The notes beneath the pieces were generated by a model that was given only the letters and a program-made list of their open reading frames with translations, did not search any database and had not been told where the DNA came from. Positions 10,069 through 19,018 of a stretch of 64,000 nt of DNA are shown piece after piece. The stretch is from assembly GCA_934045075.1 (NCBI GenBank), contig OW203732.1, positions 20,067,889-20,131,888 on the forward strand, written 5' to 3'. Made by a program: the position numbers and the translations under genes. Position 1 is the first letter of the stretch, and the number at the start of each line of letters is the position of its first letter. Source of the stretch: Yponomeuta sedellus. Taxonomy: Eukaryota; Arthropoda; Insecta; Lepidoptera; Yponomeutidae.

Positions 10069-10385
10069 ATTTACAAAAAAAGGAGAAAGAAGGTGGTTCT
10101 CAACTCGACGCGTATATTTTCATTGTTTTTGTTTACTATTTAGCCATAAATATAGACGAAGACATAAAGAAATATATCGTCTTTAGGCCACTTTGGGTTA
10201 CCCCGTCGAACTCTCGTTAAAACGAGGGAACGATTATTGAAATGGTTCCGCTGCCGGGTTCCGGAATAGGAACCAGATTCCCTTTCGCTCAATAGGCGTT
10301 GTTTACCTATGGTTAAATTAAACACGCCGCATCGACATAAGATCTCTCTTTGAGCTTAGGACCGACTATATACCCTGAGGTAATG
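10069..10385. other. Unassigned sequence
   Basis: AT-rich, nothing recognised beyond short complementary steps (TCTCGTTAAAACGAG near 10212). Confidence 0.35.
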
Positions 10386-10545
10386 ATATCAACCCTTTGT
10401 ATGTCCCCACTGCTTCATAACTTCTTCGCCAATCCTCCACCAACCTGGATTCGCCCCCATGGAGGAGTATTGCCTTAGCTTCATGCGATGCAGAAAGAGA
10501 CCCATACCCTAGCAGTGGCAACATACAAGGGTTGATATAGACGAA
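10386..10545. mobile_element. 5S SINE tail, both orientations
   Basis: Left: ATATCAACCCTTTGTATGTC is a minus-strand tail end. Right: GCAGAAAGAGACCCATACCC through ACATACAAGGGTTGATAT is the plus-strand tail end. The middle has TCCTCCACCAACCTGG and ATGGAGGAGTATTGCC. The two ends pair over ~25 bp. Confidence 0.65.
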
Positions 10546-10574
10546 GACGGCGACCATATTTTATTTTGGCAATA

Positions 10575-10882
10575 GGAGCGCGTCCGACAGACCAAAGTCA
10601 TCGACATAGCAAAGAGAGATAATTAGCGAACTGAAGTGGCAGTGTGCTAGTCATATCTCGCGAAGAACCGACAACCGTTGGAGTAAACGTGTTCTTGAGT
10701 GGAGACCGCGACTCGGGAAACGTAGTGTAGGACACCTTCTCACTAGGTGGGCTGACAATCTGCAAAAAACTGCCGGCAGATGCTGGATGCGGCAAGCTGA
10801 AGACAGGGCGCTATGGCGATCGTTAGGATAGGGCTATGACTAGCAGTGGACTAACATATAGCCAGAAGAAAAAGAAGAATAG
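10575..10882 (+). pseudogene. RTE-like LINE C-terminus and 3' UTR
   Basis: On plus the text encodes HISRRTDNRWSKRVLEWRPR, then RLGKRSVG, TRWADNLQKTAGRCWMRQAE and RALWRSLG followed by a stop. This is the C-terminus of an RTE-like retrotransposon polyprotein. The 3' UTR is short: TAGGGCTATGACTAGCAGTG, then GAAGAAAAAGAAGAA, the GAA-rich tail. The 5' side is truncated and has an in-frame stop near 10622. Related copies: 31855, 33370, 34122, 44055, 46270 and 59212. Confidence 0.8.
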
Positions 10883-11020
10883 GAGCGAAACTGAAACTAG
10901 TGGCGCTGGTTTTCAGCGCGTCCTTTCTGCATGTATATTTTGTTTTAGTAATAATAGCGTAAAAGGTGCGTAAATCGGCGCTAAAATTTATGCTAAACTA
11001 ATGTTAAGTGATTTAATGAA

Positions 11021-11378
11021 GCGCTCGTGGCCTAGGCGAACCGAGTGATGGGAATCAATCACTTGGTTAAGCAACAACAGGCGCGGTCAGGTACAGGATG
11101 GGTGAGCGTCCCGTGACTACCGCTAGTGGCATTTTTTTCGAGCGCTTCCGTGCTTCGCAAGGCACGTTAAGCCGTTGGTGCCGGCTGTCATATAATGGCA
11201 GCCGTTAAGCCATGTCAGAGGCCTTATGGGCGGCTTGATGACTTCTGACAGTAAGGCCCGCCACTGTCTTACAATCCTCCACCAACCCGGACTTGGCCCT
11301 CGGAGTATGGCCTAACCTTCCTGCGATGCAGGAAGAGACCCGTGCCTCACCAGTGGGGACATACAAGGGTTGATAACG
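11021..11378 (+). mobile_element. 5S-headed SINE, near complete
   Basis: The head reads GCGCTCGTGGCCTAGG, GTTAAGCAACAACAGGCGCG (box A and intermediate element) and CAGGATGGGTGAGCGTC (box C). The body then has GGCATTTTTTTCGAGCGCTT, GCAAGGCACGTTAAGCC, TTGGTGCCGGCTGTCAT and TCAGAGGCCTTATGGGCGG. The tail has CTTACAATCCTCCACCAACC, GATGCAGGAAGAGACCCGTG and GGGGACATACAAGGGTTGAT. It is one of the best copies of the diverged-head subfamily. Confidence 0.85.
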
Positions 11379-11674
11379 AAGTGATTTAAAGTGAAAAGCT
11401 TGAAAACGGAGTCCCCGTGATCACGCAGCTGACTCTAGACTACCGACATTAACTAGCTGCTTGGTAGTAAAAGAGCATAAATCCGTCTCGGAATAAGCCT
11501 TCATTCACTCGTTATAACCTAATAGGCTACGGTGGCGTATATTAAATTTATAATAAGAAAGTTCTCCGTTAATGGACGCAGTATCCAAATATAACATTAA
11601 TTATTAGAGCAGGCCTATTCTAGGCGTTAATGTTATATTATTTTATAATATTCAAGCGTCGCAAGTCACGTGGA

Positions 11675-12017
11675 ATCGCTCGTAGCCCCGGCTGCCTGTG
11701 CGGTCTTAAACGATCACAGAGGGCGCATTCAGTGCATGGATGGGTGACCGTCTATGACTAATTCTAGTGGCATTTTTGCGAGGGGTTCCGTGCTTCGCAT
11801 GGCACGTTAAACAGTTGGTGCCGGCTGCACTCAATGGCAGTCGTTAAGTCAAGTTAAAGGCCTTAGGGCGGTTTCAAAACTTCTGACAGTAAGACCAGCC
11901 ACTAGTCTTGCAAGCCTCTACCAATGCGGACTCGGCTCCCGTGGTGGAGTATGCCCTAAACCTTCCTCAGGAATGGACTCGCGCCCCTCGGTGGGGACAT
12001 AATGGGTTGATGATGAA
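11675..12017 (+). mobile_element. 5S-headed SINE, box A deleted
   Basis: It starts CGCTCGTAGCCCCGGCTGCC, with CTTAAACGATCACAGAGGGC, so the AAGGTTAAGCAAC box A is lost in a ~13-bp deletion, while CATGGATGGGTGACCGTC is kept. The body and tail are complete, ending GTGGGGACATAATGGGTTGA and TGATGAAGA. With box A gone this copy should not be transcribable by pol III. Confidence 0.8.
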
Positions 12018-12032
12018 GAAGCGTCGCATCTC

Positions 12033-12195
12033 GCTAAGTGTGAAGGAAAACATCGTGAGGAAACAGAGTGTCTGGATGTTCAAATCCAGAGCTTGAAATT
12101 GCCAATCGGCGGTGGGCACGCGTGGTAATGAAGCCCATACTCTGTATCTGTAAGAAGGCCTGTGCCTTGCATTGAGCCGTTTAGTGGCTACATAC
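12033..12195 (+). mobile_element. 3' part of tRNA-like SINE (CACGCGTGG type)
   Basis: GAAGGAAAACATCGTGAGGA, TTGAAATTGCCAATCGGCGG, GGGCACGCGTGG and GTAAGAAGGCCTGTGCC align with the SINE at 34268. The tRNA-like head is missing. Confidence 0.65.
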
Positions 12196-12212
12196 GAAAA
12201 ACTCGCGGTTTT

Positions 12213-12462
12213 TTCTTCTTCTTCTGGCTATATCAGTCCACTGCTGGAAACAGCCCCAAAATGAGCGCCATAGCGCCATAACGCAAGATTGTGCCATCAT
12301 TGGGGGGTAATGCCCATAATCCCCAAGCTGGGCATGCGGGTTGGGGATCGCGGTTTGGTGGAATTGTACTGCAGGGGGCGCTGCTGCCCATCCCCCGGTT
12401 TGTGTTCCTTAGTCGCCTTTTACGACACCCGCGGCTAGAATTAGGTTGATGCTCTAGGCCAA
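12213..12462 (-). mobile_element. Non-autonomous element with RTE-type tail
   Basis: On minus it runs from a CGCGGGTGTCGTAAAAGGCG head region, through CCCCAACCCGCATGCCCAGC and GGGGATTATGGGCATTACCC, to AGCAGTGGACTGATATAGCC and a GAAGAAGAAG tail. The last ~60 bp match the 3' UTR of the RTE-like LINE fragments (10575, 59212), so it probably borrows their machinery. Other copies: 17105, 33045, 37760, 52500 and 56041. Confidence 0.7.
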
Positions 12463-13041
12463 CACCGCGTTTACTTATATTTAATAAATTTTTAAAAAGT
12501 ATATAGTACTTTTTCAGCTAATACAAAAACATCCAAATCAAATACGTCTTTAATCATATACAGAAAGATACGTAACGTGTACAAAACCAAACGTGCTACA
12601 TATACAGGATGCGCCAAATCTCCGCACGCCCAATTAGTGGAGCTTAGCGTTAAGCCGCGCGAAACAAGAAAATAGAGGGGGCAAGACAAACACCATGTAG
12701 GTGTTATAGTCCCCGACATCGACAAAGGAGGCATGTTAAAAGTTATACAATTAGTCTGTCTGTATGTCTGTGTGTCGGTTTGGGCATCAAATCCTGACGA
12801 ATTCATTTCAATGCTGTCTTTTAATTCCGAGTTAGATTATATTGGGCTTTTTGTAATGTAATTAGCGTCCAGTGGCTACTAGATGGGTGTCTAGTAGCCA
12901 CTCGACTCTCACACTAGATAGATGAAATGACCACTCTGATACTGTAGTGCCTGAAAAATAGTTTTAGATGGCTTGACTAGCACCTATACTATCCCGACAG
13001 CTTAGTCGGCCAAAATTAATGGGTATACTAACGAGATCTGT
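12463..13041. other. Unassigned sequence with a short hairpin
   Basis: No gene is recognised. At 12869-12902 lies AGTGGCTACTAGA, TGGGTG, then TCTAGTAGCCACT, a 13-bp perfect hairpin. ATATACAGGATGCGCCAAAT near 12599 resembles the ACAGGGTGYCC-type motif also seen near 49313. Confidence 0.45.
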
Positions 13042-13489
13042 GGTGGTGGTAGAGAAGCGGTAGAACACCGGCTTTTCAATCGGGAGGTCATGGGTTTGAG
13101 TCCCGGCATGTACCAATGACACTGTTTTCTAAGTTATGAACATTTGTGAAGTTATGGAAGCAATTTATACCTGTCGCTATACAGGCACATACATTGCTTC
13201 TGGCCCCACAATAGGATACCCTGTGTCATGGGAACCAGAAACAACGACATCACAAACATGTAAACATCTAAGACCTGGGGTTTTCTTTTGTCCCTAGCCG
13301 GGGTTCAAACCCCGAACTGTGATGGCAAACATCGTGAGGAAATCTGAATGTCTGAGGTGTTCGAATACCTCAGCCCTTAAAAATTGCCAATCTGCGGTAG
13401 TCACGCGTGGAAATTAAGCCTATACTCTCTCTCTTTCTTAGAGAAAATGCCTGTGCCATGCAGTAGGACGTACATAGACTACAAAAAAA
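13042..13489 (+). mobile_element. tRNA-like SINE interrupted by another SINE
   Basis: The head at 13042-13130 has GGTAGAGAAGCGGTAGAAC (A-box region), a GGGTTTGAGTCCC B box and CATGTACCAATGACA. The 3' part resumes at about 13327 with CAAACATCGTGAGGAAATCT and continues through CACGCGTGG to ATGCCTGTGCCATGCAGTAG. The split is explained by insertion of the SINE described next. Confidence 0.65.
13175..13326 (-). mobile_element. tRNA-like SINE, GACATCACAAAC type, nested
   Basis: On minus it starts in a degraded tRNA-like head (GGGGTTTGAACCCCGGC B-box region) and continues GACAAAAGAAAACCCC, TCTTAGATGTTTACATGTTT, TGATGTCGTTGTTTCTGGTT and CCTATTGTGGGGCCAGAAGC. It lies inside the SINE at 13042-13489. 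Relatives: 27485, 31188 and 38895. Confidence 0.65.
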
Positions 13490-13953
13490 ACGATCTGTTC
13501 CAAATGTTTTAGGGATTTTCAGCTATTTCGTGTACTTTGCGATTCACTGACAGATTTAAGGCTCAATAATAGCTTGTAAGTTCGTTTTAAGGGTTAACTT
13601 TTCGTCGAATGGTTTTTCAATTTGAAAATTTTTCTTAGATGCGTTTGATTCCCGATAAAAGAAGCTCTGCCAGTTCATCTGCTAGTAGAAATAAAGGCTA
13701 AAATCCAACAGATTTTCCGCCAATGTTTGACGTAAAGACTGCCTGTTTGAGCGGGTTTTGAGCGTTTTAATCGTTCGCTCACTACCATGGCTTTGAGGAG
13801 GGATTATTCAGTGATATATGAAGGTAGTGACTAGAGCTGGCTTAGCGAATGAATGAGCTAAAGCCCCACTAAACACTTGTGTGTATAGATAATATTAATA
13901 ATAAATAAATTTACTAAATCACTGCTAGATATTTAATACTAATAATGGGCTGA
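13490..13953. other. Unassigned sequence
   Basis: AT-rich with no recognised gene or repeat. Confidence 0.35.
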
Positions 13954-14235
13954 AGCGCTCGTCACGTAATGGAACCGAATGATTGGAATTAATCACTAAG
14001 GTTAAGCAATGACAGGCGCGGTCAGGGGCTGAATGGGTGACTATCCCGTGAGTCCCGCTAGTGGCATTTTTTCCGAGCGCTTACGTGCTTCGCAAGGCCC
14101 CTTAAGCCGTTGGTGCCGGCTGTCATGTAATGGCAGTTGTTAAACCATGTCAGAGGCCTTATGGACGGCTTGATAACTTCTCACAGTAATGTCCGCCACT
14201 AGTCTTGCAAGCCTTCATCAATTCGGACTTGGCCG
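13954..14235 (+). mobile_element. 5S-headed SINE, left half of inverted pair
   Basis: The head has GAAGCGCTCGTCACGTAATG, AGGTTAAGCAATGACAGGCG and CTGAATGGGTGACTATCC. The body has GAGCGCTTACGTGCTTCGCA and TTGGTGCCGGCTGTCATGTA. The tail is cut at GACTTGGCC, where an opposite-strand copy begins. Confidence 0.8.
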
Positions 14236-14245
14236 GATTACTGGA

Positions 14246-14597
14246 GGCTTGCCTGAGACTTGACGATGCATCGTAGGAAGGTTAGGCCACACTTGACCAC
14301 GGGGGCCAAGTCCGGGTTGGTGGAGTCCTCCACCTGTAAGACAATCCTGTAAGACAGTGGCGGGCCTTACTGCCAGAATTTATTAACCCGCCCATAAATC
14401 TTAACGAATACCATTACTTGATAGCCAGTATTAACGGTTTAACGTGCCTTGTGAAGCACAGAAGCGCCCAAAAAATGCCACTAGCGGTAGCGGTAGTCAC
14501 GGGATGCTTACCTATCCAGCACCTGACCGCGCGTGTTGTTGCTTAACCCTAGTGCTTGATGTCAATCACTCGGTTCCACTTGGCCACGAGCGCTTCG
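14246..14597 (-). mobile_element. 5S-headed SINE, right half of inverted pair
   Basis: On plus it reads tail to head: CGTAGGAAGGTTAGGCC, CCACGGGGGCCAAGTCCGGG, GTAAGACAGTGGCGGGCCTT, GTTTAACGTGCCTTGTGAAG, CACCTGACCGCGCGTGTTGT, TGCTTAACCC and GAGCGCTTCG. With the previous entry it makes a ~640-bp tail-to-tail palindrome with ~280-bp arms. There are local duplications (GTAAGACA twice, AGCGGT twice). Confidence 0.8.
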
Positions 14598-14725
14598 TGT
14601 GCAATTTAAATAAATGTTATATTTCTTAATCCGATCGTGTTAAACTATGGTGCCTTATCTACAAAATCCCAATTTAACATAGAGTTCCCTTGTCGAAACG
14701 AAGAACTTTACCTACTTTTCATACA

Positions 14726-14836
14726 GTTGGTATCAATCCTTTGTATTTACTTCTGTATTGTACTTCTGGGGCATGAGTCTTTATCTACATCGCATGAAGG
14801 TTAGGCCATACTTCACCACGGGGGCCAAGTCCAGGA
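14726..14836 (-). mobile_element. 5S SINE tail fragment
   Basis: GGTATCAATCCTTTGTATTT, ACATCGCATGAAGGTTAGGC and CACCACGGGGGCCAAGTCC match the plus-strand view of the SINE tail. Confidence 0.6.
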
Positions 14837-15592
14837 GTTTTGTACAATTAAATAGATAATTTATTAATAACAATAGTAATAATTTTAACTACAGAAAGAA
14901 CTTCAAAATCGCGTTATTGTCCCACACAAGTGTTTCAAGAAAAACGCTTTTTTACGTAATAAAACGTTGGTTTTCTTCATGTTTTTGTTCTAAAGTTTAA
15001 TTCTTTACTGCACTAATTATATGACTAAATGCACTCATGTATTTAGTGCAGGGCGTGCTTAATGCTAGACTTTTATTTATTTTATTTCGTTATCATAAAA
15101 ACACTTCTCGATAAAACGTGAAAAAAAATGTACAAAACATGGACGTTTTCCATGAAGAGTTTTCTCATAGGTTTCTTATTGTGAGTTGGAAGGTTCACAT
15201 GCTCCGTACATTTTACGCCTTACACGCGGCCCTAATATGTACGAAATGAATGATTTCTTTTTGCGATTTCGATGTTTCCCGTGGCGAAAGTTGTTTCTAC
15301 TCAGGGATCCCCACTGTCTTATTCGTGTTCAAATTGTAGGCCAAAGTTGAATTAAATGTAAAATTACGTTAAACTCAAGTCACGTCACACTCCTACAGGA
15401 TGTGGGTATGACGGATGGCACGGCACAATAAGGCTTCATTAGCGTTCAGACGTGGTGATTAATTGTATGTCAGCATGCACGGTGGGTGAGTGCCCGTACG
15501 CCCTTAGAAAGTGTGAAAGTCAAGCCCTTTGAGATCCACGTTCACTGTGAAGAAATTGTTCAATAAGTAAAAGGTAATTTTTCTCATAATTG
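14837..15592. other. Unassigned AT-rich sequence
   Basis: No gene or repeat is recognised in this ~750-bp stretch. Confidence 0.4.
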
Positions 15593-15713
15593 ACAGGCAA
15601 AATGTCACTAGCGTCAGTCATAGACGGTTACCCATCCATGCACAGAACGCGCCCTATGTTGCTTAACCTTCGTGATTGTTTAAGATCACTCAGGCAGCTG
15701 GGGTACGAGCGAT
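15593..15713 (-). mobile_element. 5S SINE head-only copy
   Basis: On minus: ATCGCTCGTACCCCAGCTGC, an ATCACGAAGGTTAAGCAACA box A, a GGGCGCG step and CATGGATGGGTAACCGTC. The copy ends at GTGACATTTTGCC, just after the head. It gives a clean view of the 5S-like part, with no body or tail. Confidence 0.75.
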
Positions 15714-16261
15714 AAATAATCATAAAATATGTATATAACTTAAAAGACACTATGTATTATTTTAATACTGTAGAAATAAAAGTGATCAGGGTAAACAGGA
15801 AAAAAATATATTTTACGTTTACGGAGAATGGGTGAATTTTAAGTTGTATTTTTTTAAATCGTACTTGTGTTGAGTCAGGATATCTCTTTATTTAGTCTGT
15901 GCTAGAAACTGACAGTTTATGATGGCATAATAGTGGTTATATACTCTTTGTGGCATAATTCTTTGTTTGATTCACGGATCCGTGGTTTGATTCGATTTGG
16001 ATTTTATAAACTCTGGTTCTTTTTCCGTTTAATAATTAATCAAAAAAGCCCACGAAATATTCAGCCCGGGTCGCCAATTTACCTGCTAACGAGAAATAAA
16101 AATAAAGCACAATGAATTTTATATAGGTACTCAGGCCCAAAATACTGCGCTCCATCGCTCTTTAACAAACTTTAAGCCTGGACTTTTGTAGTTTGGTCAG
16201 CGACCAAGTCTGGGACCCACAGGTGAGAACAGGCAGGACACACACATCGACGAGTTTCCGC
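15714..16261. other. Unassigned sequence
   Basis: Nothing recognised. Confidence 0.35.
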
Positions 16262-16390
16262 TTTAAGGAAAGGAACATACTTACATTACATTACATTACA
16301 GAAAACAAAGTTATTCCCGTACTGTGAATCAAACCTGGCTCTTTCGTTTCCGAGTCCATTGTCCTACCCACTACATTGAAGGTTTATTTT
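16262..16390 (-). mobile_element. tRNA-like SINE head fragment with ATTAC repeats
   Basis: TTACATTACATTACATTACA is followed by a minus tRNA-like head: GTGGGTAGGACAATGGACTC and a degenerate B box GGTTTGATTCACAG. It is similar to the fragment at 3467. Confidence 0.5.
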
Positions 16391-16651
16391 AGATTAAAAT
16401 CGTGCCGCTCACATGTCGCCGGGCCTTAGTAATGTGCATAGACCTTTATGAGCTAGAAGAAGACACGCTTCTGCGGTGACTTGATAAATGATGTTTGCTC
16501 TGCCAGTACTCGTCTGTTATAGGATCCAGGGTGCGAGGTTATCAGTAACTCACAGAGAAACCTCAACTTTTAATATGGCGTGGAGAGATTATAAAGGGTG
16601 AGGAAAGTGTTGAAATAAATCACATCACACTATCACGTCTCACTTATAATA
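16391..16651. other. Unassigned sequence
   Basis: Nothing recognised. Confidence 0.3.
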
Positions 16652-16860
16652 TACATACATACATACATACATACATACATACATACATACATACATACAT
16701 ACATACATACATACATACATACATACATACATACATACATACATACATACATACATACATACATACATACATACATACATACATACATACATACATACAT
16801 ACATACATACATACATACATACATACATACATACATACATACATACATACATACATACAT
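16652..16860. repeat. (CATA)n microsatellite, ~52 units
   Basis: A near-perfect ~209-bp tetranucleotide tract runs directly into the end of the LINE fragment at 16861. On the LINE's coding (minus) strand it is (TATG)n placed exactly at the 3' end, and shorter versions sit at the same place in the copies at 2232 and 33945. The Met-Tyr-Val-Cys open frames here are only this repeat. Confidence 0.95.
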
Positions 16861-17075
16861 AACCTCACGCCTGTATCCCAGAGGGGTAGGCAGAGACCAG
16901 GGACTGCCACTTGCCACGATCCTGACCTTCGCTTCATCAACGTTCATAAATCGTTGCATGCACGCACGCCGGTTCCGGGTACTTTTTATCTTTCCCTTTG
17001 CTAATACATCCCCTATTTGGTCGATGTATGTCCGCCTGGGACGTCCCTTACCAGCCCTTCCACTCACATTCGTAA
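16861..17075 (-). pseudogene. RTE-like LINE C-terminal fragment
   Basis: The minus-strand frame reads MSGRAGKGRPRRTYIDQIGD, then STRNRRACMQRFMNVDEAKV, where the frame breaks: a CAGATCA step present in the copies at 2232 and 33945 is missing here. The end corresponds to SAYPSG-like residues before the 3' tail. It is 5'-truncated and joined to the (CATA)n tract as its 3' tail. Confidence 0.75.
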
Positions 17076-17104
17076 TATATATTCTATTCTTGTAATATAA
17101 TAAT

Positions 17105-17312
17105 GGACATTATTATAATTAAGGGACACAAACTGGGGGGTGGGCAGCAGCGCCCCCCCTGCAGTACAATTCCACCAAACTGCGATCCCGAACCCGCGTG
17201 CCCAGCGTGGGGATTATGGGCACTACCCCCCAATGATGGCACAACCTTGCGCTATGGCACTCATTAGGGGAGGGCTATGTCCTGCAGTGGACTAATATGG
17301 CCTGAACAAGAA
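17105..17312 (+). mobile_element. Non-autonomous element with RTE-type tail
   Basis: TTAAGGGACACAAACTGGGG, CTGCAGTACAATTCCACCAA, GCCCAGCGTGGGGATTATGG, TGATGGCACAACCTTGCGCT and GGGCTATGTCCTGCAGTGGA lead to GCCTGAACAAGAA. It is the same family as 12213, in the opposite orientation. Confidence 0.7.
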
Positions 17313-17331
17313 TATAATATCACAACACCCT

Positions 17332-17527
17332 TTAATATTATAAAGGCGAAAATTTGTGAGTGTGTATGTTTGTTACTACTTCAAGGTCGGGACGATTTTT
17401 ATGAAATTTAGTACGGAGTACGCTGATACCCTGGATTAACCTATAGGCTACGGTTTACTGCGGGAAAATGTCTTATTTCTATGGGAAAATCGATGAACCG
17501 CGTGTAACACGGGGGCACAGCTAGTAT
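17332..17527 (+). repeat. Interspersed repeat ending in CAGCTAGTATAAT
   Basis: TATTATAAAGGCGAAAATTT, GTTTGTTACT, TGATACCCTGGATTAACCTA, TAGGCTAC and GGGCACAGCTAGTATAATAG follow the order of a repeat widespread in Lepidoptera. The class is uncertain. Confidence 0.5.
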
Positions 17528-17694
17528 AATAGTGGATAAAAAGACAATATAACATGATAAATTAATAATATTGACAGGTCGTCAGACCTGGCCCTAGATT
17601 CTGTTAATGCATTGTAGTACAATGACAGCCGCATGAACCGCATGAACATGGCGATATTTTATTTAAAAAAATTCAAAAGTGTGTGTTATTAAAG

Positions 17695-18415
17695 ATAGAC
17701 ATAATTAAAACTTTTTTTATACGGATTTATGCTCGTTTATTACATTTTTACAATTTTCCAACGTTTCGGCACTTTTTCAGGTGCCGTGGTCCCGGATGAC
17801 TGAGGTGACGGGCGTCTTTTAGAAAGCATTAACGGTTAGTTTACTACCCTCGGCAAAAATTACAAAAGTTAATTATGAAGTTACGTTCCAAAATAGGCAA
17901 ACCAATTATTATTTTTTATATAAAGTCAACAATATTGATTATTACTAATTGAAGTGAAAATTAAATTTATAAACTAATTACTGTACATGAAGTTAAAAAT
18001 ACTGATTATTAATTGAAATTAAATTTATTTTTTACTCTACAGTCACACTTCTAGCAAGGGGGTCTCATGCACTTAAGCACTGGTTCCCATGCTACCGGTA
18101 TGTTCCAACCACGATCTCTATTAAAATTTGGATGCCGGCGGATCTCTATTGCCTCGCGTGTCATTCTAGGGAAGAAACGGTCTTCTCGGGCTATAACTTT
18201 AACTTTATCGAAATGTATAAAATGGTTGGTACCGCTAAGTGTATGCATGCTGACTGCAGATCTATCAGAGCGCTTATGTTTCACATCCGCGATATTATGT
18301 TCCTTCACCCGCTCAGCTATGGTACACTTCGTTTGACCAATGTAGGAGGAACCACATTAACATTAATATAAAAACAGTTTTATGTCTACTGCTCGTGTTA
18401 ACCTTAGAAAATACT
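17695..18415 (-). mobile_element. Penelope-like element, second copy
   Basis: The left part (17697-18040) matches the terminal copy at 8290-8575, including CCAACGTTTCGGCACTTTTT and GGTCCCGGATGACTGAGGTG. The GIY-YIG coding end follows. At about 18360 the coding part is joined directly to the inverted element terminus (ATAAAAACAGTTTTATGTCT, CTGCTCGTGTTAACCTTAGA). The right terminal copy is therefore much shorter than in the 8.26-kb element. Confidence 0.8.
18051..18357 (-). pseudogene. Penelope GIY-YIG fragment
   Basis: The frame starts inside the nuclease at CGSSYIGQTKCTIAERVKEH, keeps HTLSGTNHFIHFDKVKV and REAIEIRRHPNFNRDRGW, and ends at the same stop context as 8640-9284. The N-terminal GVYK part and everything before it are missing, so it cannot encode a working nuclease. 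Confidence 0.8.
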
Positions 18416-18429
18416 ATAAAGATATATAG

Positions 18430-18739
18430 TAAAAACCTAACTGCAAAGTAGGTAGTCCGGGCTGTAAGTGATGCAATTTACTTCAGCCAGATGTCGCTGC
18501 CTGTACGTAATACAGAGAATAGTGTAAAGAGGCTCGAAATTTCACTGATGCCGGTGAGTCGCCCATTAGCTCAGTTGGAAAGAGCGCTGGCACGGATAGC
18601 CAGAGGTCACGGGTTCGAATCCCGGCATGGGTGGAATGTTTAGCCTCTAAATAGGTTTTTAAAATTGTCCTTAGCACGGGTTAGTGCATTAAAAATAAAA
18701 ATAGTATAATCATGTGGGTACAGTGATATCAATCCGATG
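18430..18739 (+). mobile_element. tRNA-like ~310-bp repeat, tandem unit 1
   Basis: It starts TAAAAACCTAACTGCAAAGT, then CGCTGCCTGTACGTAATACA and the tRNA-like core at 18560-18633. The core folds as CGCCCAT/ATGGGTG acceptor, GCTC/GAGC D stem, CTGGC/GCCAG anticodon stem with loop ACGGATA, and T arm with GGGTTCGAATCCC. Position 33 is C, not U, arguing against a working tRNA. After the core come TTTAGCCTCTAAATAGG and CACGGGTTAGTGCATT, and the next unit starts 310 bp on. Confidence 0.85.
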
Positions 18740-19018
18740 TAAAAACCTAACTGCAAAGTAGGTAGTCGGGGCTGTAAGTGATGCAATTTACTTCTGTCAG
18801 ATGTCGCTGCCTGTACGTAATACAGAGAATAGTGTAAAGAGGTTCGAAATTTCACTGATGCCGGTGAGTCACCCATTATCTCAGTTGGAAAGAGCGCTGG
18901 CACGGATAGCCAGAGGTCGCGGGTTCGAATCCCGGCATGGGTGAAATTTTAGCCTCTAAATAGGTTTTTAAAATTGTCCTTAGCACGGGTTAGTGCATTA
19001 AAAATAAAAATAGTATAA
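18740..19018 (+). mobile_element. tRNA-like ~310-bp repeat, tandem unit 2
   Basis: A head-to-tail copy of the previous unit with a few substitutions (CGGGGCTGTAAG for CCGGGCTGTAAG, ATTATCTC in the A box). The core is at 18870-18943. The copy ends at AAAAATAGTATAAAG, where unit 1 ran on with TCATGTGGGTACAG into unit 2. Confidence 0.85.

Noticed and set aside
15593..15713. Genuine 5S rRNA gene
   Set aside because: Only the promoter-containing 3' half resembles 5S rRNA, the flanks are SINE body, and there are many diverged copies.
16633..17067. Protein of Met-Tyr-Val-Cys repeats
   Set aside because: It is a (CATA)n tract fused with a LINE C-terminal frame.
18560..18633. Functional tRNA gene
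   Set aside because: It folds as a cloverleaf but has C at position 33 and a mismatch in the T stem, and it sits within a repeat found in many copies.
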